Source: Archaeoglobaceae archaeon (GTDB lineage Archaea > Halobacteriota > Archaeoglobi > Archaeoglobales > Archaeoglobaceae). From it: a stretch of 12,516 bases of DNA. The stretch's first letter is position 1, and every line of letters begins with the position of its first letter. The translations under genes were made by a program, and so were the position numbers. Positions 1-5,703 of the stretch are shown here, piece after piece. Location: positions 265 to 12,780 of the forward strand of contig JANXDV010000025.1 of assembly GCA_025058955.1 (NCBI GenBank), in the 5' to 3' direction. The notes below the pieces were generated by a model. It was given only the letters and a program-made list of their open reading frames with translations. It had not been told where the DNA came from and ran no database searches.

Positions 1-154
1 CTAAAAACCAATTTTTAAGTTAGCATTCTTCATAATGCCAGTCTTTCGAGTTTCATCACCGCTATTTCTTACCGTTTTTTTCTCGGTATTATTTCGCCAT
101 GCTTTAGCATTGCCACAACATTAACTTTTAGCTTTCAGAGTTCACAAACATAAC
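1..154. other. left-edge region without a convincing gene
   Basis: I see no supportable gene here: every frame is closed by stop codons within a few tens of codons. A small hairpin is possible (TACCG at 70-74 and CGGTA at 84-88, with a T-rich loop). The octamer ttagcatt occurs twice (20-27 and 104-111). Together with the doubtful ORF that follows, this AT-rich stretch at the 3' side of a tRNA gene may be decayed sequence, but nothing in it identifies a mobile element. Confidence 0.4.
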
Positions 155-568
155 ATGAACGAAATGGTTAAGAAAGTGGTGATTCGGAAAAAGAAGGCTA
201 AAGAAGGCTATGAATATCCGATTTTACCACTTCCTGTGGATTTTCTCGATTTAGTGGGATGTGAAGCGGAGATCTATCGAGTTAAAGATGGCTTTTTTGT
301 GAGGATTCCACAAGTTGGCAACTCCAGGATGGTTGGCAACTCTATGGCTGAAGTTGGCAACTCTAAAATCGAAAAAGAGGATAAAAATTCGAACAAAAAT
401 AAACGAGATTTGGACAATTCTGAGAAGATAAAACCAAATTCTGACCATTCTGACATCTCCAATTCCCGAGAAAATGCGGGCTCGACGGGATTTGAACCCG
501 CGACCGACGGGTTAAAAGCCCGTCGCTCTACCTGGCTGAGCTACGAGCCCTTGAGCTTATTGTGCTGA
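155..568 (+). CDS. doubtful small ORF: AbrB-like N-terminus, VGNS repeats, antisense-tRNA tail
   Basis: The ORF encodes 137 residues from ATG 155; ATG 164 is an alternative start. Residues about 4-52 are rich in Lys/Val and then read LPLPVDFLDLVGCEAEIYRV, followed by a short strand ending in IP. This loosely resembles the swapped-hairpin AbrB/SpoVT DNA-binding fold (inference, no catalytic motif to test). Residues 54-72 hold three VGNS repeats, followed by an Asn/Ser/Lys-rich low-complexity tail. The last 30 or so residues are simply the antisense translation of the tRNA-Lys gene at 477-550, so that C-terminus is almost certainly not a selected protein sequence. The gene may be real but truncated and fused in frame to the tRNA complement, or it may be spurious. 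I do not recognise a named family. Confidence 0.35.
   Translation: MNEMVKKVVIRKKKAKEGYEYPILPLPVDFLDLVGCEAEIYRVKDGFFVRIPQVGNSRMVGNSMAEVGNSKIEKEDKNSNKNKRDLDNSEKIKPNSDHSDISNSRENAGSTGFEPATDGLKARRSTWLSYEPLSLLC
314..363 (+). repeat. three in-frame direct repeats GTTGGCAACTC
   Basis: The 11-mer GTTGGCAACTC occurs exactly at 314-324, 332-342 and 353-363, with repeat starts 18 and 21 bases apart. All copies are in the same frame and encode Val-Gly-Asn-Ser. Copies 1 and 3 sit in AGTTG-G-CAACT, an 11-base dyad with 5-base arms, and copy 2 keeps 4-base arms. The array may be a short protein repeat or a cluster of DNA-binding sites. Confidence 0.75.
477..550 (-). tRNA. tRNA-Lys (anticodon UUU)
   Basis: A complete 74-base cloverleaf reads on the minus strand from G at 550. 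The acceptor stem is GGGCTCG paired with CGAGCCC, the D stem is GCTC/GAGC, and the anticodon stem is ACGGG/CCCGT around the loop CTTTTAA. Positions 34-36 are therefore UUU, decoding Lys AAA/AAG. The T arm is GCGGG-TTCAAAT-CCCGT, the discriminator base is G, and CCA is not encoded. There is no intron. A TATA-like box lies about 25 bases upstream and a short T run follows the 3' end. The 3' end faces the anomalous left part of the window, the side on which tRNA-targeting elements usually integrate. Confidence 0.97.
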
Positions 569-570
569 GG

Positions 571-578
571 ATTTAAAT
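571..578 (-). promoter_or_regulatory. TATA box of tRNA-Lys
   Basis: ATTTAAAT is centred about 25 bases upstream of the tRNA 5' end at 550, with a purine/A-rich BRE-like stretch on its upstream side when read on the minus strand. This is the expected archaeal spacing for initiation at or near the first tRNA base. Confidence 0.6.
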
Positions 579-650
579 CTTTTTCGTGGTGAAGTTAAAG
601 TTGAAAAATTCATGGAAATTCGGAATTATTATGCATGGAACTCCACAAAA

Positions 651-658
651 TTTATATT
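651..658 (+). promoter_or_regulatory. TATA box of the Lon-like protease gene
   Basis: TTTATATT is centred about 25 bases before the ATG at 679, so transcription should begin at or within a base or two of the start codon. No Shine-Dalgarno sequence precedes the ATG, which agrees with a leaderless mRNA. Confidence 0.6.
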
Positions 659-678
659 TTTCTTGAACAACTCTTTTC

Positions 679-2451
679 ATGCGTTTGGCGGTCATGTTTA
701 CTCTAATAATCGTATCTCTTGCCTTATTACCCACATCAGCATTTGAAATCCAAAAAACTGTAAAGGCGGTAGCTGTTACAAGTGGTGAGAGTCCAGAAGG
801 GGTCGTAATAAATATCACTGTCTCTATAAATCCCGGAAATGGTAAAGTGTTCGTATCCACTACACCTTTCACAGAGATCGACATGCAAGGGAGTGCACAA
901 CTTTCTGCTTTGACCGCGTGCGACCTTCTTGGAATAGATTTTACAAAATTCGATTTCTTCTACACGATCGAAGCGGATGCTCCTATTGTTGGTGGTCCTT
1001 CTGCAGGAGCGGTTATGACGATTGCAACGATTTCAGCACTCAAAAATTTAACTCTGAGGGAAGATGTTTACATAAGCGGAATGATCTATCCAGATGGCTT
1101 TATAGGACCGGTAGGTGGACTTAAACACAAGCTTGAAGCGGTTGCAAAACAGAATGGAAAGATCTTTCTCGTTCCTCATGGACAAAAAGTTGTTCTTGTG
1201 CAAGAAAATGTGGTCAGAAGGGTAGGAATAATAAACATTGTCAGCACAACCTATAAAGAAGTAGATCTTGTGGAATACGGAAACCAGCTTGGAGTTAAAG
1301 TTTATGAGGTTCAAACGATCAACGATGCGTTGAAATACTTTGCAGGATTTGAAATAAAGAGAAGAGAGCCTACTTTTAGAATCTCGGAGTATTCTGAGAT
1401 CTTAAGAAGTTTAGCGGACAAGATGAGAGATAGCCTTAACGAGTTGGAAAAATATGCAACATCTGATGCAAAAAATATGATCAATAGAGCGGAAAGCGAT
1501 TACAACAATGGAAATTACTACAGCGCTACGAGCAAATTTTTCAATGCAAAAGTTCTTATGAGGTTTGAGATGTATAAGAAGACGTTAATATCCACACAGC
1601 AATTCGACGAAGAAGTTGAGAAGATAAAAAAGGAAATACAAAATATCAGGGAATACTTGAAGGGATTACCAATGGGAATGAACTCGATCCAGATCATCGC
1701 TGCAGCACAAGAGAGAGTTGCGGAAGCAGAAAGATCTCTTGAAGTTGCAATCAATTCGAGAAGTTACAGCGATGCTCTTCAAAATTTAGCTTACGCTAAG
1801 GAGAGATTGGATAGCGCTAAGGTTTGGCTCTCAATTCTACAAAACTTCAAGAATGACTTTCAGCTTAACCGTTCAGAAATAAAAAAGAGGGCAGAATTCT
1901 ATATAAATCAAGCGAATTCTGTTCTCGTTTACGCATCATCTCTTAATGCTTACTCTAATCTGTTAGATAACGCTTTTGAATCGCTCGAAATTGCAAAAAA
2001 ACTATATAGGGATGAACAATACGCTGGAGCGGTATTCATTGCCTTAGATGCCATAACAGAAGGGAGTCTCTCAATAGAAGTTACCCATGGAGATCTCTCC
2101 GCAAAAGTAGAGGAGAGAAAAGAGAATGCTAAAATTGCCTTATCTGAAGCAGAGGAGGTTAGTTATCCAGTCTTACCTGCAGCTTATTTCGAATTTGCAG
2201 AGACCGCTGAAAACCAATATTTAAAGCTCATGTATTACTCGCTCGCTGAAAGAATTGCCAAATTTATAGCTATCATCGGTGAAACTGCAGAAGAGAAAGA
2301 GCTTGCTCATGCTGAATTTTCTGAAGTGGTTACAACACCTGAAAAGTCTGCAATAAAGGAAATCCTTGAGACTCCAGGGTTTGAAGGCTTATTAGCCTTG
2401 GGTGCAATTTCGATCATTTTCTTCATTGCAATGCGAAAAAGATACACATGA
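679..2451 (+). CDS. secreted, membrane-anchored Lon-type (S16) serine protease
   Basis: A 590-residue protein. Residues 1-21 form a signal peptide (hydrophobic core, LLPTSA near the cleavage site). Residues about 25-220 are a Lon-type protease domain: GGPSAG holds the nucleophile Ser108, and GPVGGLKHK holds the general base Lys151. The Ser-Lys spacing of 43 matches E. coli Lon (Ser679, Lys722). There is no AAA+ ATPase domain. Residues about 225-530 are long charged helices, probably coiled-coil or TPR-like bundles. Residues 568-585 are a C-terminal membrane segment followed by RKRYT, so the bulk of the protein should lie outside the cell. It fits the archaeal predicted secreted serine protease family (COG1750-like). 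The substrate is unknown; ATP-independent cleavage at the cell surface is inferred. The ATG at 679 is supported by TATA spacing and by the signal peptide starting there. The 3' end overlaps the convergent gene by 29 bases. Confidence 0.88.
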   Translation: MRLAVMFTLIIVSLALLPTSAFEIQKTVKAVAVTSGESPEGVVINITVSINPGNGKVFVSTTPFTEIDMQGSAQLSALTACDLLGIDFTKFDFFYTIEADAPIVGGPSAGAVMTIATISALKNLTLREDVYISGMIYPDGFIGPVGGLKHKLEAVAKQNGKIFLVPHGQKVVLVQENVVRRVGIINIVSTTYKEVDLVEYGNQLGVKVYEVQTINDALKYFAGFEIKRREPTFRISEYSEILRSLADKMRDSLNELEKYATSDAKNMINRAESDYNNGNYYSATSKFFNAKVLMRFEMYKKTLISTQQFDEEVEKIKKEIQNIREYLKGLPMGMNSIQIIAAAQERVAEAERSLEVAINSRSYSDALQNLAYAKERLDSAKVWLSILQNFKNDFQLNRSEIKKRAEFYINQANSVLVYASSLNAYSNLLDNAFESLEIAKKLYRDEQYAGAVFIALDAITEGSLSIEVTHGDLSAKVEERKENAKIALSEAEEVSYPVLPAAYFEFAETAENQYLKLMYYSLAERIAKFIAIIGETAEEKELAHAEFSEVVTTPEKSAIKEILETPGFEGLLALGAISIIFFIAMRKRYT

Positions 2452-3604
2452 GTCCGCCAAAGAGAGTTGCAAGAAAGTTAACAGCGGAATTGTTTAGATA
2501 ACCCTTGATCTCAAGTGTTGCCCCAAGGAGGCTATCTACATGAATTGCAAGAAATGCGGAGACTATGATAATTGCTGAGCATTCGAGAGAGATTATTCCG
2601 AGGGCAATTGATAAAGTGGTGATAAAGATGCAACCCAATAACGCACTAATTTCACCGATTAAAGAGATTCCACCGTTTGTCCCCGGCTTTACTTTTTTAA
2701 GGTTTGTTATTAGATAGACATTCTTTGCAGTCTTACCCACTTCACTCGCCATCGTGTCTCCAAGAGCGGTTGCGACAGAGGTAACGAATGCAGAAGCAAA
2801 AATTTGATTTCCTGTAACCCCATAATTCATCGCAAAAAATAGTGGAGCTAAGCTGTTGCCAAAAACGTTAGAAAATCCCCTTGCACCACCACCTGGCTCT
2901 GCTATGCCTAAGCTTTCTTTTAATGAATATTTATACTTAGTGATGGCTGAGCCAACAAGATAAAATGAAAGAAGGATCGCAAAAAACTGCAGATTTGTGA
3001 AAAGGATCGTGATCGTGCCTATTAGCGTTGCACTCATTAAACCGCTTTCATCCGCAATTTTGACTTCAAGAGCCATCAAGCTCAATACAAAAGAAATCAA
3101 GAAAGCTATAGCCAAAGCTTCAAGTGATGCATTTGGAATGTAGATCTTGAAGATCGCAAAAGTTGTTGCCACTGAGATTAAAATCAAGACTCTTTTGTCC
3201 GTTTCTGTTTTTATGCTTTCCATAAGTGCTGCAGATAAACCACCAGCAAGAGCTATGAAAATGAGATTTGGAGCAGGAATTAAGATGTTGTTTAGCAAGC
3301 TGTAGATCGTAAAAAAGAATATTCCAGCGCATGTGTAGAGAGGGATATCCCAAATTATACTTCTTCTGATCTCATGGAAAAATGAGACGAAAATAGCTCC
3401 ATATATTATCTCTTTCGCCATAAAGCAGGCTAAGGCTGAAAGGATCGTGGAGGTCATTAGAGATTGGAAATATTCGCCATTCTTCCTTTTAGCATAGATC
3501 GTGGTTAAGATGAACATAAATGCAAAAATGAGCATAGGATCCGAAATTGGAGTGGGGGATATACCTAAGAGTGCTATTAGTGAAGCGATAGCAATCGGAA
3601 GCAT
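2423..3604 (-). CDS. DUF92/TMEM19-family membrane protein (possible polyprenyl-phosphate kinase)
   Basis: A 393-residue, strongly hydrophobic multi-spanning protein. The C-terminal part (about 170-393) carries the DUF92 signatures: SATLIGTI at 191-198, RGFSNVFGN at 242-250, LGDTMASEVG at 281-290, KPGTNGGIS at 306-314, DSLLGATLE at 357-365 and NFLATLFGG at 376-384. A plant member, VTE6, is a phytyl-phosphate kinase, so phosphorylation of an isoprenyl phosphate (for example geranylgeranyl phosphate in salvage) is a reasonable but unproven role. The protein is longer than the roughly 230-260 residue DUF92 core. The N-terminal half adds several membrane helices and a segment at 119-150 (GGLSAALMESIKTETDKR) faintly reminiscent of CTP-dependent polyprenol kinases. 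The ATG at 3604 lies 28 bases from a TATA-like box, which suggests a leaderless mRNA. Confidence 0.85.
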   Translation of the reverse strand: MLPIAIASLIALLGISPTPISDPMLIFAFMFILTTIYAKRKNGEYFQSLMTSTILSALACFMAKEIIYGAIFVSFFHEIRRSIIWDIPLYTCAGIFFFTIYSLLNNILIPAPNLIFIALAGGLSAALMESIKTETDKRVLILISVATTFAIFKIYIPNASLEALAIAFLISFVLSLMALEVKIADESGLMSATLIGTITILFTNLQFFAILLSFYLVGSAITKYKYSLKESLGIAEPGGGARGFSNVFGNSLAPLFFAMNYGVTGNQIFASAFVTSVATALGDTMASEVGKTAKNVYLITNLKKVKPGTNGGISLIGEISALLGCIFITTLSIALGIISLECSAIIIVSAFLAIHVDSLLGATLEIKGYLNNSAVNFLATLFGGLMCIFFALQ

Positions 3605-3613
3605 TGAAAAGAG

Positions 3614-3621
3614 TTAAGTAT
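3614..3621 (+). promoter_or_regulatory. weak TATA-like box of the cis-prenyltransferase-like operon
   Basis: TTAAGTAT is centred about 25 bases before the GTG at 3642 and is preceded by A-rich GAAAAGAG. The match is weak, but it is the only candidate at the right distance in the 37-base divergent spacer. Confidence 0.3.
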
Positions 3622-3628
3622 TCGGACA

Positions 3629-3636
3629 TTTAAATC
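3629..3636 (-). promoter_or_regulatory. TATA box of the DUF92 gene
   Basis: ATTTAAAT is centred about 28 bases upstream of the ATG at 3604, giving a leaderless or near-leaderless start on the minus strand. It lies only 6 bases before the start of the divergent gene, so it is too close to serve as that gene's TATA box. Confidence 0.5.
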
Positions 3637-3641
3637 TTCAC

Positions 3642-4190
3642 GTGCTTCTATTGCTATACCAGTTCATACTTGAAAGAAGGATCAAGAAGGTGCCAAGACA
3701 TTTAACCATAATTTGCTCCGAAACGAATGAAAACTTTAAGAAATTTCTTGACTGGTGCAGAAAATTTGGAATTCAGGAAATAACGATTTGCACAAATTCT
3801 TTTCCGATCAAGCTTGAAAATGTAAAGTTGAACTACGTCGATGGGGAAAATTACTACAGCACTGGAAGTGGTGACATAACGATCAACGTCGTTAAAAGTC
3901 TCGGAAGAGACGAGATCGTCATCGCAATAAGAGAGATCGCAAAAAAGATCCTTTGCGGAGAACTGAACTTAGAGCAGATCGATGAAAATGTTTTTGAAAC
4001 AATGCTAAAGATCCGATCTCAGCCAGATATGATCATAAAAGCTGGCTCAGAAGTCCCAGACTTTTTAATTTGGCAAAGCATTTACAGCGAGCTTTACTTT
4101 GCGGACATAGATTGGAATACGATAAGATACGTAGATTTTCTTAGAATTCTAAGAGATTACCAAAGGAGAGAGAGAAGATATGGTAGATAA
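3642..4190 (+). CDS. cis-prenyltransferase (UppS/NgBR)-like protein lacking catalytic residues
   Basis: A 182-residue member of the undecaprenyl/dehydrodolichyl diphosphate synthase fold. The family N-terminus is clear (LERRIKKVPRHLTII, residues 10-24), as are WCRKFGIQEITI at 38-49, FLIWQSIYSELYFADIDW at 141-158 and the C-terminal DYQRRERRYGR at 172-182. Where active enzymes have DGNRRWA after the PRH strand, this protein has CSETNEN (25-31), so the catalytic Asp is missing. The IPP-binding IRTGGExRISN region is replaced by IKAGSEVPD (132-140). It is also shorter than the usual 230-260 residues. This resembles the non-catalytic NgBR/Nus1-type subunit of heteromeric cis-prenyltransferases, which needs a catalytic partner encoded elsewhere. 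The start is GTG 3642, chosen because the family N-terminus begins there. The gene overlaps the next by 11 bases. Confidence 0.8.
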   Translation: MLLLLYQFILERRIKKVPRHLTIICSETNENFKKFLDWCRKFGIQEITICTNSFPIKLENVKLNYVDGENYYSTGSGDITINVVKSLGRDEIVIAIREIAKKILCGELNLEQIDENVFETMLKIRSQPDMIIKAGSEVPDFLIWQSIYSELYFADIDWNTIRYVDFLRILRDYQRRERRYGR

Positions 4191-4638
4191 TCTCAGAATT
4201 GTCAGAGCCATTGCGGATTACCAATTTGGTAAAGGAGCGGGAAATGCACTTTTCCCAGAAACTTGTAAATTCCTTTTATCTAAAAATGGCAAGATAAGGC
4301 AAATTTTAGACCAAAACGTAAGAATAGCAACCCTAAAAGCGGACTCAGGACTTTTAACCTTGAGCATTGAAGGTGCAAGAAGACTTCAAAAGGCTTTTCC
4401 TTTTCCAAAACTCAGGGTAGTAGTGCTTAACGAGGTTTCAGAATTCATCGCAGATGGAAAAAGCGTTTTTGCGAAGCATATTGTTTTAGTTGATGAGAAA
4501 ATAAGAGCGAATGATGAAGTTCTCGTTGTAAACGAGAAAGATGAATTGCTCGCAACAGGAAAAGCTTTACTTTCTGCATTCGAGATGCTCGAGCTTAAAA
4601 AAGGTGTTGCGGTGAAAACAAGGCAGGGAATAGAATGA
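4180..4638 (+). CDS. PUA-domain RNA-binding protein related to the archaeosine transglycosylase C-terminus
   Basis: A 152-residue protein. Residues about 5-72 (RAIADYQFGKGAGNALFP, then a short beta/alpha region ending GARRL) resemble the domain that precedes the PUA domain in archaeal tRNA-guanine transglycosylase. Residues about 78-150 are a PUA domain, with FIADGKSVFAKHI at 89-101, EVLVVNEKDELLATGKAL at 113-130 and a C-terminal GVAVKTRQG. There is no transglycosylase catalytic domain, so RNA binding (tRNA or rRNA) is the likely role, and the target is unknown. The ATG at 4180 lies inside the end of the upstream gene and follows an AAGGAGA ribosome binding site. The stop overlaps the next start as ATGA, so the three genes look translationally coupled. 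Confidence 0.82.
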   Translation: MVDNLRIVRAIADYQFGKGAGNALFPETCKFLLSKNGKIRQILDQNVRIATLKADSGLLTLSIEGARRLQKAFPFPKLRVVVLNEVSEFIADGKSVFAKHIVLVDEKIRANDEVLVVNEKDELLATGKALLSAFEMLELKKGVAVKTRQGIE

Positions 4639-5027
4639 AGGTTGATAAAAAGAATGGCATAATGGTTATAGAGAACTTTTCAAAAATAAAAAAGAATTTG
4701 CAATTTGATGGATGTATAGTGATTGGAATAGGGTGTAAAACTGTAGATCTTCACGGCAAGGAGGTATTAGTTGGAAAAGGTTGTTCCTTAGGCAATGTTT
4801 TTTGCAATCGCCTTATTTTAGGTGCATTTTCCTCTTTTAAGTCAATTCAGGCTAATGAAGTTTTGCTTTTGAACTCCTGTGTGGGTGAAAAAGTCGATGC
4901 TAAGATGATTAAAATTGGAGAAAATTGCAGAGTGTTGGAAATAAACGCTGAAATGCTGGAAATGCTGGGAGCATCAAAAATTGAAAGAATTAATGCGAAT
5001 AAAATAAGATGTATAGATTTCATATAA
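4635..5027 (+). CDS. small Cys-rich beta-solenoid-like protein (bactofilin-like?)
   Basis: A 130-residue protein with no membrane segment. From about residue 24 it alternates short hydrophobic strands with turns rich in Gly/Asn (GCIVIGIG, KEVLVGKGC, NRLILGA, NEVLLLN, KMIKIGENC, IERINANKIRCI), a pattern typical of right- or left-handed beta-helix and polymer-forming bactofilin-like proteins. Seven cysteines (27, 34, 50, 57, 82, 98, 126) are many for an intracellular archaeal protein of this size and recur at similar positions within rungs. The function is unknown. It starts by ATGA overlap with the PUA gene, and its last 8 bases overlap the convergent HisA-like gene. The fold assignment is inferred from periodicity only. 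Confidence 0.65.
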   Translation: MKVDKKNGIMVIENFSKIKKNLQFDGCIVIGIGCKTVDLHGKEVLVGKGCSLGNVFCNRLILGAFSSFKSIQANEVLLLNSCVGEKVDAKMIKIGENCRVLEINAEMLEMLGASKIERINANKIRCIDFI

Positions 5028-5703
5028 ATCCCTTTTGGATTAAATCCAAAGGAATAGCTTTTCTATGAATTGCTGAAGATATCAAGACTCCATCACATCC
5101 TAAATCTCTAAGCTTCTCAAGATCATCCAATCCGCTTACTCCGCCACCTAAATAAACTGGATTTGCGGAAAGACTTAAAACAGTTGAAAGAAGCTCAAAA
5201 TCAGGATTTCCTGAGCCAACACGGCTAATGTTTAAAACTATTACACCTTTAAATGAGAAAGAATTTAAAAATTCCAGAGCACTTTTGAAATCCTCAAATC
5301 TTCCGGAAGCGTCAAGGAATTTCTCATCACGAAAATCAAGACTGACATAGTAATCTCCACGAATATCAGCAACTTTTGTAATGTCAAAAGTCTCAGTGCC
5401 GAGAACTGGAATAAAGTTGGCATCTTTTAATTCTTCCAAGCTTCTGAACCCACAATCAGCGATCATCTCCTCTACTTTGGTAGAGATCGAGTTAAGCATG
5501 TTCAGATTGCTTCCTTTTCCAAGAATCCTATCCAGATCTGCGACATATAAAAATCTTGGCTTTATCTCTTCCAGAACTTCCAAAGGATTGCTTTTTCTAA
5601 CAACTAAACTTTTTTCAGCCACCGGTCTGTATTTATGCCTTTCCCCTTTCTCTGCAAGAACCACGATCCCATTCATTATGTCCATCACAAAAAAGAGCTT
5701 CAT
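5020..5703 (-). CDS. HisA-like (ProFAR isomerase-related) TIM barrel, COG1411-type
   Basis: A 227-residue (beta/alpha)8 barrel related to HisA. The first strand reads LFFVMDIMNG with Asp8 at the HisA catalytic position. YVADLDRILGKG (53-64) matches the conserved second-strand region. Asp123 in YVSLDFRD fits the second catalytic Asp. YLGGGVSGLDDL (184-195) and GVLISSAIH (205-213) are the two phosphate-binding loops. The sequence is otherwise far from true HisA and matches the archaeal HisA-related family of unknown function, so a different phosphorylated substrate is likely. An in-frame extension to 5751 exists, but ATG 5703 is preferred because it forms an ATGA overlap with the upstream flavoprotein gene, has AAGG upstream and begins exactly at the family N-terminus. 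No other histidine gene is nearby. Confidence 0.85.
   Translation of the reverse strand: MKLFFVMDIMNGIVVLAEKGERHKYRPVAEKSLVVRKSNPLEVLEEIKPRFLYVADLDRILGKGSNLNMLNSISTKVEEMIADCGFRSLEELKDANFIPVLGTETFDITKVADIRGDYYVSLDFRDEKFLDASGRFEDFKSALEFLNSFSFKGVIVLNISRVGSGNPDFELLSTVLSLSANPVYLGGGVSGLDDLEKLRDLGCDGVLISSAIHRKAIPLDLIQKGFI

Noticed and set aside
314..363. CRISPR-like array.
   Set aside because: The repeats are 11 bases with 7- and 10-base spacers, far too short for CRISPR, and they fall in a coding frame.
477..550. Protein-coding potential of the plus strand over the tRNA-Lys gene.
   Set aside because: The peptide there is the recurrent artefact produced by translating the complement of a tRNA gene.
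573..884. Minus-strand open frame across the promoter and 5' end of the protease gene.
   Set aside because: It overlaps the protease signal-peptide region and two promoters and has no recognisable protein pattern.
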